From Hedera helix (taxonomy: Eukaryota; Streptophyta; Magnoliopsida; Apiales; Araliaceae): DNA of 64,000 bases. Of the stretch, positions 10,767 to 23,597 are shown piece after piece. The notes beneath the pieces were generated by a model. The model was given only the letters and a program-made list of their open reading frames with translations. It had not been told where the DNA came from and made no database searches. The stretch's first letter is position 1, and each line of letters starts with the position of its first letter. The position numbers and the translations under genes are program-made. The stretch lies in the NCBI GenBank assembly GCA_947179155.2, contig OX359283.1, positions 11,954,847 through 12,018,846 on the forward strand, read 5' to 3'.

Positions 10767-12416
10767 GCACACCCTTAATCATCATTAACTCTTACTAATC
10801 AACTAACATTGGTTAAATTAGAGACTAATTTAGGATTACTATTTGATTGATTGACTCTTGGATTGACATGTTGATTGACCTCCATCAAGTTTGCTTACAA
10901 GTTATCAATTGAGTAAAACAAAAGCAACCTTTCTCCAACACTTAACTAAAGTGTGGTTAAGACTATTGCTCTTGTAACCTATGTTAACTTAACTATCAAC
11001 CATGGTTCAAGCTCATCAATTAAACATACACACATCTTCCACCAAATAACCCAAGTAAGGTTAATTCTCTACAATTAAGTATACATATATATCCAATATA
11101 TTTATATATTTACTAACACTTAACTCTAGCATTGGTTAAGGTTTTATTTTTATGTCCTATATAATTATATAAGCATCTATATATATATACACCAATATAG
11201 GTATATATATTCACTTATACATGTACAATACTTGTATTTTTGATATTTAAAATGTCATCCATCAACTTGACTACAAGCAACATAAATGGTGAAGTGTAAC
11301 ATAAGCAACAATCACCAACACTTAACCCACAAGTGGTTAACTCTCTACAACATCCAACCCATGGTTACATATAAATTATACCTTGGTGAATTATATACAT
11401 ACACAATTGTATCTATAATATTCTTCCTACAACTAACCCATGCATAGTTAAATCTTTAATTTATTTACTACCTAGGGTTATTCAACTAACTCATCCATAG
11501 TTAATTCTCATCATCAAATTCACCCACCTAGCATTTAACTAATGTTTGGTTAATGCTCTCTCTTATCTACCAACTAGGGTTGTTCAATTAACCCTACATT
11601 AGTTAATTCTCTACACTTAACAATACTTGAATTTATTCTCCCAACATATTGACCAATATTTGACTTTTAAATTTGGACTCAATATTTGGGCTACTAGTTT
11701 ATTTTGCATTGGGCTCCCTTATTTAATTATTTGGGCTACCCAACACAACTCACACATCTTTATAACTTGGGCTAGGTAATTAATTTAATTTGACTTATAT
11801 TAATTACCTCTTGGACTATAATCAACATAACATTTGGGCTTTATTATTTAATTACCCACTTCATATCCATATTCTCATATTGGGCTAACATCTATAATTC
11901 TTTTGGGCTAGTCCACTAGTAGTAATTAAATTACTTGGACTCTATATAACAACTTAATAATTAAGTTAATTACTTAATTAATTAACTTCATAATATTGTC
12001 ATTCTAGACAATCATTCTAGTTTTTCTATAACTTTAACTCTTAACTAATATAATTAACCTAGTTAATTATATTTCATGACTTCCTTTCTTACTTCACATT
12101 TTAAACTAATTAAATTATTAGTTTAATTGAGTATTTAATCTACTCATCTTCTTATTGGGCTAACAAACACACATTAGGTGTATATATATTAATATAACCA
12201 CATTCACTTTTCAATTGAATTTATTTTCTTAATAAATTCTCTACATGCATTATTAAAATATTTCCACATTTAATTTCTAACAAATACATTATATTAAACA
12301 AAATGTTCACCCATTTTTCACACATCTCACTTCTACAACTCGAGGTTTTAAACCATAACCTTTAATTTATATTTAAAATCTTATTTACAAATCTTGTAAA
12401 TATCTGGGATATTACA

Positions 12417-12431
12417 TTCACCCCTTCTTAT
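12417..12431 (-). promoter_or_regulatory. Polypurine tract
   Basis: On the - strand AAGAAGGGGTGAA directly precedes the LTR start TGTAATATCCC. Just before it stands TTTCGGGGACGAAATTCTTA, which resembles the end of pol in Tekay elements. The tract primes plus-strand synthesis. Confidence 0.75.
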
Positions 12432-12570
12432 AAGAATTTCGTCCCCGAAATTTCATCATACTCATTTCTACAAATTTTCATCTCTGAGAATATCTCTTTA
12501 CTCATCAAATTATATGACCACCCTTTTCTAGGAAGTTCATACTTCTAAACTCATAATTCCAGAACAATGG

Positions 12571-12630
12571 AATATCTTACAGAAGAATAAATTGAAAATC
12601 AATATCTTACAGAAGAATAAATTGAAAATC
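12571..12630. repeat. Perfect 30-bp tandem duplication
   Basis: AATATCTTACAGAAG... is present twice head to tail (12571-12600 and 12601-12630) without a difference. Confidence 0.95.
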
Positions 12631-13101
12631 AAAATATTCATTAAAACTTTCATAATATGCTGAGGGGTCATCAAGACTGTGAACATTCGAATGGAATTAA
12701 CTGAATTCCGAATAAATAGTATTTATCCCTGTAAATACTTATAAACAGAGTGTTTATCAATCACAAAGACTGAAAACATTCCATAGGTGTACGCTAGGTG
12801 ATCAGCCTATTGTACCATACGTCGTGCAGAACGTCTTAATTTTTAGGCGCCAGTCGGAGCTATATGCCGACAAAAATATATCTGCTTTAGCCGACAGAAT
12901 ATATTTGTTTTTGCTTCACCTCAGACTTACTACAAAATTCCGTTCCAAAATAATTTGGATTGGATAATAAAACTTGAGTCAATTCTGACCAAAAGTGTCC
13001 AGTTAAAATAAATGACAAAGACTCCCATCATTGAACTGTTCGTATATTACGATTCAAAAATTCATTTCAGATTAGTTAAAATAACTAAAATTCATTTATA
13101 G

Positions 13102-13204
13102 GACTTCATGATACCGCATCATCTTGACGGTACGTTGAGGATTCCGTCATTAATTCATGACTTCATGATACCGCACATCTTGACAGTACGTTGAGGATTC
13201 CGTC
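13102..13204. repeat. 57-bp tandem duplication
   Basis: Two copies starting GACTTCATGATACCGCA (13102 and 13159) and ending GAGGATTCCGTC; the second lacks three bases (ATC). Confidence 0.9.
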
Positions 13205-13930
13205 CTTTTCATCCCCACACCATGGCTTTAATGGCGTGTGATGATTTTATAAATACATTTTGATATTTTCAAATCAATTTGTCTAGCTGAAACAATTAGC
13301 ATAGACTATTCTTTAAACGTTTTAAAATACTGGAAATCATTTTATGACTTTGTCATACTACATCATACCATAGTGGGCTTTAAACATCCAACACTAGGTT
13401 ACTCTGCATTGATGACTCCATCGTTTATCATCTCTGCACTAAATGCATTAATGATTTCTAAAATACATTTGTCTTTTCAAAAGCACAAAAGTGCGAATTT
13501 AGCACGATTTTAAGAATTTCAAAGTCTAGCATAACTAGAAGATTTGGAATGTCCTAAAACCTCAAAATACCTCAAATTTCTCCTCCGCATTCTTTTCCAG
13601 CTTAATAACTATATCTGGTAAAGCTCTAGTCTTACTACTTAACTCTACCCATACTTATTGTTCATCAAACTTACCACACATTAGGAGTTCAGGTACTTGC
13701 CACAATCATATGGGTCGGAGAACTTATCCTAGTCAGACCAAAATCGTCCATTCGCTGAGGGGTTCCACCATACGATTATGATTCACGAATTTACCATCAG
13801 TATGAGTTTTAAGAACACGTACTTATCTTAATATTCTCTACATATCCAATATATTATGAGAAAAGAATCACCTTCTCACCATATATACATCGAATAGCAT
13901 GACATCAGGTTCAAATCGATTATCACTATA

Positions 13931-14160
13931 GGAAGCTAAGTGGTTGTCAAACCAAACGCAATCTCCTGCCCATACAAGAAATTGGTCAACTCGGCCACTA
14001 ATCAATATAGAAAGTTAAGCGGTCGTTAAACTAAGAACAAATCCTCTGCCTATACAAAAAACTGTTAAACTCAACTACTATATTAATATAGGAAGCTAAG
14101 TGGTTCTAAAACCAAACACAAATCCATACAAGGAATCGTACAACTCAGCCACTAATATGA
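13931..14160. repeat. Three 80-bp tandem repeats
   Basis: Units start at 13931, 14011 and 14091 (GGAAGCTAAG / AAAGTTAAGC / GGAAGCTAAG). Each contains CATACAAG or CTATACAA, then CAACTC(A/G)GCCACTA-like sequence. The units have diverged, so this array is older than the insertion. Confidence 0.85.
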
Positions 14161-14537
14161 GTTCTCAATTAAAAACCCACAAACCTTCTAATTTTCTTAA
14201 CTGAATACGAATTCTCTCCATTCATATTTTAGCACATCTGTCTCATTACGAGTTCATTTCTCTAGATCATTTCATGACCTTATTAGCATTTTCTTTATGC
14301 TTCTCAAAATCTTATCATAAGATATTTTCTATCATTTCTTCAAATTAGGTACAACATGACCTTTTTCATCTCTCTTATATCTTCTTAAATCCATCTTTGG
14401 ATAATCTTCTATATATGAATTTTTCAAATTCATCTTTTATTACTTAAACTCTTCCAGAGTTTATTCATTTATCATTTTACTTATCTTCTACACGGTTATA
14501 GCCTAAGGTACTCTTACCTAAGGTTTTTAACCTATCA

Positions 14538-14549
14538 GCTCTGATACCA
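14538..14549 (-). promoter_or_regulatory. Primer binding site, tRNA-Met type
   Basis: GCTCTGATACCA on + (TGGTATCAGAGC on -), three bases from the LTR end at 14553. It shows that the right-hand LTR is the 5' LTR. Confidence 0.93.
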
Positions 14550-14552
14550 ACT

Positions 14553-17500
14553 TGTGACGACCCCGAATCCGGGTCCCCCGAACCTCGAACTCGGTTCAAC
14601 ACGAGTACAACATTTTTCTTATTGTTCATGAATGACAACAATATTATAATTGCTAAATAATCATTTATTTACAATTTTACAACATCTCTTTCTATTCCAG
14701 AATCGAAATCTTTATACATTCCTAGTATGTCTCAATATCATACATGATACGACATTCTATTACAATCAATTTGAGTATTTAATACTCATATAACATACCA
14801 ACTAAGTCTTATGCTACAGAATCATTTACCTGTCCAATTCGGACTGATATCTACAATAGATATTTAGATCTTCAATGGAAGTAATATATTTTCCCGTTCC
14901 TTGTTCTTTATCGAGAACTTCAGGTAACTAGCCTTATCTGAAAATGTTGGTTTAGGCAAGAGTGAGCACGACGGCTCAGCAAGTTCAACAGCTACACATA
15001 ACACATTACATGCTTCACATAAAATTTACAATTTATACTAACATCATGTTTTTCATGCATTTCAGTTTATGACATACTGCTCATGCATATCATGCCTCGC
15101 ATTTAATCTATGCTTCATGTCTAACCTCTATCATGACATATAGTTCAATGCAGAACAATTGTCTTAAATCAACTACCGCATATCAACAGTTCAAATCAAC
15201 TTATTGCACAAAGGCACATTAAAACATCTTTGCACATAACCACGTATGAGCACATCTCAGTTTAATAACAAACTTATAATTCATGCACATAATACAACAC
15301 GTTCTGAAAAACTTGCCTGGACTTGTATAACCAGCTTACGTTAATCTTTCACGTTCCTTGCACCACCTACACGGTATGTGAGATCAACGGTGCACAATAT
15401 CAGTCAAAGTTTGACTCAATACTAAATCTTATTTTAAAGATATTTATTTCTTCTTATCATCCCCTTTATTTAATAAGGTTAATTTCATATTTTAGTCTCT
15501 CTTTGACTTGACTCAGTGTTTCATATTCAACATCATAAATCTTTTGTTCGAAACTATGCAATTCTGACATTTATTAATGTCACTGCATTAAAACTTGGAC
15601 CCTATATTTATTTAGGTCGATCCACCAATTAATCACTAATGGACCATACCCTTGGTTTAACTTAATCACATCATTTATCTCGATACTTATCATAATATTA
15701 CCCACCTTGGATAATATTTTAAATTTTACTATCAATTAGTAATAACTTATAACGTTGTTTAATTGTTAAATAACACTTTAAATAATCATTACTATTATTA
15801 ATTTATTTTTAATAATAGTTTACCTTAATCATTATGATTAATCTTTTAATAATAATTTAATTGCTTGCTAATATTATTACCCTTTAATAATATTTTAATT
15901 GACTTCTCATTATTATCAATCATTTTAATAATAATTTAATTGTTCATCAATATTATCAATCATTTAATAATATTTGAAATCCTCACGTATCATTAGTAAT
16001 TATTTAATAACGATTCAACCCTTAACTATTATTACCCAATAGTTAATTACTTGTTAAACAATATTATTAATTCTTTAATAATATTCTAAATCTTTATTTA
16101 TCATTATTATTTATTTAATAATGATTTAACTCTTAACTATTATTATTTAATAGTTAATTAAATGCTAAATAATATTATTAATCCTTTAATAATATTTTAA
16201 ATTAATTACATATCATTATTAATTATTGAATAATGATTTAATTCTTAACTATTATCATTTAATAGTTAGTCAATAATATTATCAATATATTTTAATTACT
16301 TAATAATCTTCTTTCGATTAAGTAATAATTTATTCCACTTAATTACCATTTAATTATTATTTAATATGAATTAAATAATAATTAATTAACTAATTATCTG
16401 AACTCATTATTTAATATTAATTAAATAATAATTAATTAATTAATTAACCTTACTTATTATTTAATATTAATTAAATAATAAATAATTAGTTTATTAACCT
16501 TAATTATCCTTTAATTATTATTTAATATTAATTAAATAATAATTAATTACTTAATTAACCTTACTTATTATTTAATATTAATTAAATAATAAATAATTAG
16601 CTTTCTAACTTTAATATTCTTTAATTATTATTTAATATTAATTTAAATAATAATTAATTATTTATTTAACTTTACTTATTATTTAAGTGCAATTAAATAA
16701 TAAATAACTAACTTATTCATCTTAACATCCTTTAATTATTATTTAATATTCATTAAATCATAATTAATTAATTACATAACTTCATATATTATTTAATATT
16801 TATTAAATAATATTTAATTAGATTATTAGCCTATTTATACACTAATAAATAGCTAATATATAGTGAATCACTCCAATAATTTCAAATTTTATTTTATAAC
16901 ACTTAACTAGCATGCCAATAGGTCAAATATTATTTTTCTGAAATTAAAAATAATTTTTCCATAATTATTAGCAATTTAGTAAGCTTTAATCCACCATTAA
17001 TTCTAATAAATACCAAATTACAAAAAAATTCGGATTTTAAATTTTGATAATTTTCTTTATAAAATTATAAGCATTTTCTCTTTTGGAACCAACCCAAGAA
17101 CCGGCCTAAAAATGCCCGAACCGGCCCTACCTAGAAATCATGAAAAACCGAAAAAAAACCGAACCGGCCGGTTTTTTTAAAAAAATAGGCAGATTGCTTT
17201 TTGAGTTTTCCAGACTTGGGGTCTCCGACGGGAACTTGAATAAAATGAAATCCACAAGTCCGATTCAGGCCTATTTGGTATCGATGGATTCGTAACTTCC
17301 CGAACTACATTTTTATGTCATCAAACATCAAATTTGGATTTGTTTTGGTCACGGAAATTGGCTCCAAACCGAACTGTTGTGCACAGCCCTAAAACAATGG
17401 GGTGTTTTGGTAGAAAATCCATATCTTGCTCATTTTAAATCGGATTTTAGTCATTCAACTTGGAGAATCTTCATATTTCATGGATCTATCACCCAAAATT

Positions 17501-19656
17501 GACGGATCATAAATCCGACTTACGGATTGTGAACAGTAATTCCGTGAAGGGGCTGCTACGTATTAGATTAATTTGTTTTCGTCGGTAAAAATTTATTCAA
17601 TGAGTTTGATGAAAATTTTCATCACAAACACATATAAAACCCATGTTAAACCCATCAAACTATGAATATACATATATTACATAGCTAAAGACTTCTAGAA
17701 CATCAAAATGTATTTTGATCGGTTAAAAATACATTTTAACCGTTCAAATCATATCTAAACTATAAAAATGAACTAAAGAAGGTTTAGAACACTTTTTAAC
17801 CTTTTATACATGGATGCTCTCCTTCCTCTTGACTTGATCTTGGATTGTGACTCTCTCTTGTCCATTCTCTAGCAAATTTGCTTGGTGGATCATCAATCTC
17901 ATAAGAGTAACTCTCTATATCTCTCAAAAAGCTCTCCCTTTTTCTCTCTAAAAAATGCTACAAATGACTAACAAACATAGCCAATGTGTGGAGCACTATA
18001 TTTATAGCACACCCTTAATCATCATTAACTCTTACTAATCAACTAACATTGGTTAAATTAGAGACTAATTTAGGATTACTATTTGATTGATTGACTCTTG
18101 GATTGACATGTTGATTGACTTCCATCAAGTTTGCTTACAAGTTATCAATTGAGTAAAACAAAAGCAACATTTCTCCAACACTTAACTAAAGTGTGGTTAA
18201 GATTATTGCTCTTGTAACCTATGTTAACTTAATTATCAACCATGGTTCAAGCTCATCAATTAAACATACACACATCTTCCACCAAATAACCCAAGTAAGG
18301 TTAATTCTCTACAATTAAGTATACATATATATCCAATATATTTATATATTTACTAACACTTAACTCTAGCATTGGTTAAGGTTTTATTTTTATGTCCTAT
18401 ATAATTATATAAGCATCTATATATATATACACCAATATAGGTATATATATTCACTTATACATGTACAATACTTGTATTTTTGATATTTAAAATGTCATCC
18501 ATCAACTTGACTACAAGCAACATAAATGGTGAAGTGTAACATAAGCAACAATCACCAACACTTAACCCACATGTGGTTAACTCTCTACAACATCCAACCC
18601 ATGGTTACATATAAATTATACCTTGGTGAATTATATACATACACAATTGTATCTATAATATTCTTTCTACAACTAACCCATGCATAGTTAAATCTTTAAT
18701 TTATTTACTACCTAGGGTTATTCAACTAACTCATCCATAGTTAATTCTCATCATCAAATTCACCCACCTAGCATTTAACCAATGTTTGGTTAATGCTCTC
18801 TCTTATCTACCAACTAGGGTTGTTCAATTAACCCTACATTAGTTAATTCTCTACACTTAACAATACTTGAATTTATTCTCCCAACATATTGACCAATATT
18901 TGACTTTTAAATTTGGACTCAATATTTGGGCTACTAGTTTATTTTGCATTGGGCTCCCTTATTTAATTATTTGGGCTACCCAACACAACTCACACATCTT
19001 TATAACTTGGGCTAGGTAATTAATTTAATTTGACTTATATTAATTACCTCTTGGACTATAATCAACATAACATTTGGGTTTTATTATTTAATTACCCACT
19101 TCATATCCATATTCTCATATTGGGCTAACATCTATAATTCTTTTGGGCTAGTCCACTAGTAGTAATTAAATTACTTGGACTCTATATAACAACTTAATAA
19201 TTAAGTTAATTACTTAATTAATTAACTTCATAATATTGTCATTCTAGACAATCATTCTAGTTTTTCTATAACTTTAACTCTTAACTAATATAATTAACCT
19301 AGTTAATTATATTTCATGACTTCCTTTCTTACTTCACATTTTAAACTAATTAAATTATTAGTTTAATTGAGTATTTAATCTACTCATCTTCTTATTGGGC
19401 TAACAAACACACATTAGGTGTATATATATTAATATAACCACATTCACTTTTCAATTGAATTTATTTTCTTAATAAATTCTCTACATGCATTATTAAAATA
19501 TTTCCACATTTAATTTCTAACAAATACATTATATTAAACAAAATGTTCACCCATTTTTCACACATCTCACTTCTACAACTCGAGGTTTTAAACCATAACC
19601 TTTAATTTATATTTAAAATCTTATTTACAAATCTTGTAAATATCTGGGATATTACA
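14553..19656 (-). repeat. 5' LTR of LARD-like element, 5.1 kb
   Basis: It begins (on +) TGTGACGACCCCG, one base different from the left LTR, and ends GGGATATTACA followed by the duplication ATACC. It carries the active-looking promoter side: TATA box on - at 17997-18006 and palindrome array at 16341-16800. Confidence 0.95.
14938..15316 (-). other. Candidate GC-AG intron, 5' LTR copy
   Basis: Same donor (CCAG/GCAAGT) and acceptor (TTTTCAG) as at 7697-8075, 379 nt apart. This copy lies downstream of the 5' LTR promoter and so would be in the transcript leader. Confidence 0.4.
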
Positions 19657-19661
19657 ATACC

Positions 19662-21640
19662 AAAAATCGAACTTTTATGGTATTCATAGTATGAATTTAT
19701 TTTTATTTTTTTTAAAATTAGAGATATATTTTAATATTTTGAGTTAATTTGTACAATCTTAAAATACAAAATTGATATTAAAAATAATAAAGATAAAAGT
19801 TAATAGTACTACTATATAATTTGTTTGTAATTATTTTATAAAATCAAAATATATCTCTTATTTTTAAACAAGACAGGAAAAGGGGAGGAAAGGGGAGGGG
19901 GTAAGAAAATAAAATAAAAAATTGACATTGCTTTCAAAAAATATTGTTGAATTTAATGAGAGAAAGTAAATACAGAGCTAAGGAAAGAATCAAATTCCAT
20001 TGCAAATAAGAGTATTGTGATAGGTGGGGCCCGTTGGCGGAGAAATAAAAATTGTAAAGATAAAAGACAAAAGTCAACAGCTTGCAGAACTTCACACATA
20101 AGATTTTTCAAGGAAACGTAATTATCATGAAGCTTCTCTAGATTGTTATTAATTTAAAAAGTATCTATAAAGTTGGAGGGAGACTTTTACCGCTGAAATC
20201 TTTTTAATTTTTAAATATATCAAATAATTTTTAATATAATTTATAGTTTATTGTTTTATATTTTTTTAAAATTTTAATTTATTTAAATAATTTAAATTTT
20301 ACAAAAATTTTAATTTATTTAAATAATTAAATATATAAATCTATGGGTATAATTATTATTTTTTTCTAAATATATAAGTCTAAAAATTATTTTGGTCAAA
20401 TAAATAGACTTTTTATTTTATTTTATTTTTATTTACTTGAATTTTATTTAAATAAAATAATTATTAAATTTATGTATTAAGAAAAAATAAATAGAATTAA
20501 TGTATTTATAAACTTATTCATATTAAATTGCAAAGCCAAAGTTTGCCAAGTAGATAGTCAATCATGGAAAGAGACAAAAGATACAATTTTCTTAAAAAAC
20601 AACTAAAATTCCCACGTAACCGTCACTATCCATCATATAATTTTCTTTGGGCCGAAGTAATTACCAAATTCCACGTCAAGGCCCAATTAGCCGTTACTAA
20701 TGTGTATTAATTACAACTTTTCCTTTTGCTTACCCTACAAGTCAGTCAAATCTGAAAAATATACAATTCCTGTTATACCCTTGCTGATCAATAAACATGG
20801 GTTGGATATTTGGTTTCATATATCCGAACCGGTTTTATTCATTCAATTTAACTTTTATTTAATTATTGACACTAATAATTATATTTTATTCTTTCACCAA
20901 TAATAAAAACAACTTTAATTAATCAATTTTATAAGTAGAACAAAAATTTTAAATAAGTAATTTTTTTTATTAATGAAACCACAAACTTTATTGTCTACAT
21001 GTCGTGCAATTTAGATTATATTAATTATATGATAATTTAATTTGAAATTTTTTGTCAAAATAAATGATGATTATTTATAAAGTTAAATAACAACTCGCTT
21101 GTTCGCATTCTTTTGGGTATTAATGTGACTTAAATTAGTAAAACACAATTGTACTTTGCGAAAAATTTTAATAGACTATTTTTCAAAAAAAAACTATATG
21201 ATTTTTAATCAATAAATTTATTTTATACTTATGTGAACAAGTTATATGAATACAAAAAGAGTAACGAATGGTAAAAATAATAGTATTGTTATTAGTATTT
21301 TTCTTAAAAAAAGTTATATTTCTTATGATTGTTGTATTATTTAAAAATAATAATATGCTAGTGATACTTAATAACATAAAGGATATTTATTGATTTGAAA
21401 AAATATATATATTTTTGACAATATTAATTAACTTAAAAATAATTAAAAAAATTAGGAAAGTACTTGTAACAATAAAATAATAAATAAAGTGATGGGAGTT
21501 GCGGATCGGGTTACCAAAAGTACCCATATTTGTCATCACCCTAGCACCGACTTAGACGAAGGCCTAAAATAGTAAATTCATTACCGAATATTATTTCACT
21601 CACACACCCACCGAAAATATATATACACAGGCGCCAAAGT
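19662..21640. other. Intergenic, upstream of the RCD1-like gene
   Basis: AT-rich DNA with a purine-rich tract (AGGAAAAGGGGAGGAAAGGG near 19873) and no recognised gene. The small ORFs at 20700 and 21183 look random. It contains the promoter of the gene that follows. Confidence 0.6.
21618..21625 (+). promoter_or_regulatory. Possible TATA box of the RCD1-like gene
   Basis: TATATATA about 90 bases before the start codon. A CT-rich stretch ending TGTGCAG (21685-21695) could be part of the leader or a 5'-UTR splice acceptor. Confidence 0.45.
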
Positions 21641-21713
21641 CGTGAAATTCCAGAAGTCTGCAACTGCATCGTTGATTTTTCTTCTTGTTGTGCAGAGCTT
21701 CTCAAAATTCGCC

Positions 21714-23597
21714 ATGAATTCCAAGCTGATGATGACAAGAAACAATCGGAAGCTGCAGCTGGCTAGGAATGTTGTAAATAAATCTAGGGTTCCTCCGCCG
21801 CCGAAGCAGCAGCTTCCTCCACCGCCGGCGGCTAATTCTGGTGAGAAATTGAGATGCGGTGGTGCTGATTGTTGTCACGTGCGGTCTCTGATTGATAATC
21901 ACTCGAATTTCAAACGGAGTGCGGCGCCGGTGAGAGTGATGTATTATAAAGATGGGTCTTGGGTTGATTTTGAGAAGGAGGTGGTTGATTTGGTTAGTGC
22001 TGGTTTTGTGGAGGGGAGGTCAGTGGTAGAAGTTGGAATTGGGGGGCTCGAGTATTTGTTTGATTTTTATCGGATGTTGTTGATTGATTTTGAGTTTGAG
22101 AATCAGAGGTCTGTTGCTTGGATTGATGTTAATGGTAAGTGTTTTTTCCCGAGGAGGTTTGTTGGTGGTGAATTTGCTGACCTTTCCGGAAAATCGAAGA
22201 TTCGGGATGTTGAAGTTGAGAATTTTGAGGAGAATTCGAGGTCTCAGTTTCCGAAGATTGAGATTGAGATAAGAGTTGGGGAGAATTGTGATTCGAATAA
22301 GAGAAAGAGAGAGGATTTGGAGACGTGTGACTATGGAGAAGACGCGAAAGTGGAAAAGACCGAGGGGAGTTCTTCGAATGATAAAGGCCAGGAATTTAAG
22401 AAGCGGCGGCAGTTAATTGTGTCTGATTTAGATTCACCAAGGTGGCCAAGGGCAAAATTGTTGATAGAGGGAGATATGGCTTATTCAATTGTTAAGAATT
22501 TGTTTTTGACTTGGTTAGGAGTCACTGATCCTGGCGCTAACATTACAACAATTCATCAGTGTACAAGAACTGGACCGTTAGATAGAGCTCGGTATGAGGT
22601 TTTCCAAAAGCAATTGGAGACTACAAAGGCTGCTCGAGGAGACCCCAAAATGACTTTGGCTTGGTATAGAAGTTCAGCTGATGATGTTGCGAACATTTTG
22701 AGTCATGGGTTTAGCAATCCCAGCAAGGTTTCCGGTCAGGAATCTTATGGGGTTGGCATCTGCTTGTCCCCTGTGAAATCAAGCACAGCGAGGTAATTAT
22801 TAAGTTTAGGAAATTGATTATTTTTAACTGTATTTTTTTTGAGTTTACTGATAACGATGAGATGTGTTTCAGTGCAAGGTTGTCCGAAGTAGATGAAAAT
22901 GGTGAAAATCATGTGATTTTGTGTAGAGTCATATTAGGTAAATGTGAAAAGGTTCAAGCAGGGTCCCAACAGTTATATCCATCTAGTGTGGATTTTGATA
23001 CTGGTGTTGATGATGTTAATAATCCTAATTGGTATGTCGTATGGCATGCAAATATGAATACTCACATTCTTCCTGAGTGCATTGTGAGCTACAAACCTAC
23101 TCATCATGAGCCAGGTAAATACATTTCCTTTGTTGTTATGCTTAACTCTAATCAAATGTAGTGATGATTTAGGTCTTTATATGCCTAGTTATTCATTTGT
23201 TTTTTCATTCAGGCCAATTAATGGAATCATCATTTTTGAAGTGGGTGCCAAATGCATCTAATACACTGACTGCAAAGTTCTTCTCGAAGCTGAGGGGCGT
23301 CATTCCTTCGTCCAAAGTACCGGAGTTGCAAAACTTGTGCTGTACATACAAGGTAAGTGGCCATACTAGCTAGAATGATTGGATTTGCAAAATCTCTGCA
23401 TGCAGTTAGTATCTTTGTTAATCAAGTGAGAATTTACATTTAGATATAAATTAATATGCATGTGCTTCATGCTGATTTTTAACTCATCAATTTTTGTACA
23501 GGAGGGAAAAGTGGCAAAAGACATTTTCATGAGACAGTTAAGATCAATTGTCGGGGATGAGATGATGCACTTGGCAATCCGTGAAACCTGTGGCTGA
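21714..23597 (+). CDS. RCD1: RCD1/SRO1-like protein (WWE, PARP-like, RST)
   Basis: Four exons: 21714-22792, 22873-23114, 23213-23352 and 23502-23597, all introns GT-AG, joining in frame to 518 residues (stop TGA 23595). The start is ATG 21714 in GCCATGA; the upstream frame has no other ATG. Domains: Pro-rich N-terminus; WWE about 72-150 (YYKDGSWVDF, SVAWIDVNGKCFFP); NLS-like KRKR at 197 and KKRR at 229; PARP-like domain about 250-435 (ESYGVGICLS, YVVWHANMNTHILPE); RST about 450-515 (MRQLRSIVGDEMM). RCD1/SRO proteins are nuclear hubs that bind stress transcription factors through RST and lack ADP-ribosyl transferase activity; here the catalytic His position appears as Tyr 318 (LAWYRSS). RCD1 in Arabidopsis is 589 residues, so this one is somewhat short in the linkers, but all three domains are present and it looks functional. 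Confidence 0.93.

Larger units (their letters stand above)
7312..12416 (-). repeat. 3' LTR of LARD-like element, 5.1 kb
   Basis: On the + strand it runs from TGTAACGACCCCG to GGGATATTACA. It matches the copy at 14553-19656 with only about 13 substitutions and one A-run indel that I could find by eye, most of them C/T or A/G. It holds the AT palindrome array, a candidate intron and a - strand TATA box. The 62-residue ORF at 8082 (repeated at 15323) and the 102-residue ORF at 9954 are not genes; the latter is cut by a stop in the other LTR. Confidence 0.95.
12417..14552 (-). other. Non-coding internal region of LARD-like element
   Basis: No ORF of 60 codons is present on either strand and no gag, RT or integrase motif is visible. 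The region contains three sets of short tandem repeats (separate entries). It probably carries packaging and reverse transcription signals, since the element moved recently. I see no gene. Confidence 0.8.
7312..19656 (-). mobile_element. Complete non-coding LTR retrotransposon, LARD-like
   Basis: Two direct repeats (7312-12416 and 14553-19656) flank 2136 bp of non-coding DNA, and the whole is bounded by the five-base duplication ATACC (7307-7311 and 19657-19661). A tRNA-Met primer site (14538-14549) adjoins the right LTR and a purine tract adjoins the left one, so the element is on the - strand and the right LTR is the 5' LTR. No gag or pol frame exists, yet the copy is intact in every cis feature, so its proteins must have come from another element. 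Large LTRs plus a conserved non-coding centre describe LARDs. The sequence before the purine tract resembles the 3' end of Tekay elements, which suggests a Tekay parent. Confidence 0.93.

Noticed and set aside
21642..21713. Upstream extension of the RCD1-like frame to 21642
   Set aside because: The first codon there is GTG, not ATG; ATG 21714 in a good context is the first in-frame start.
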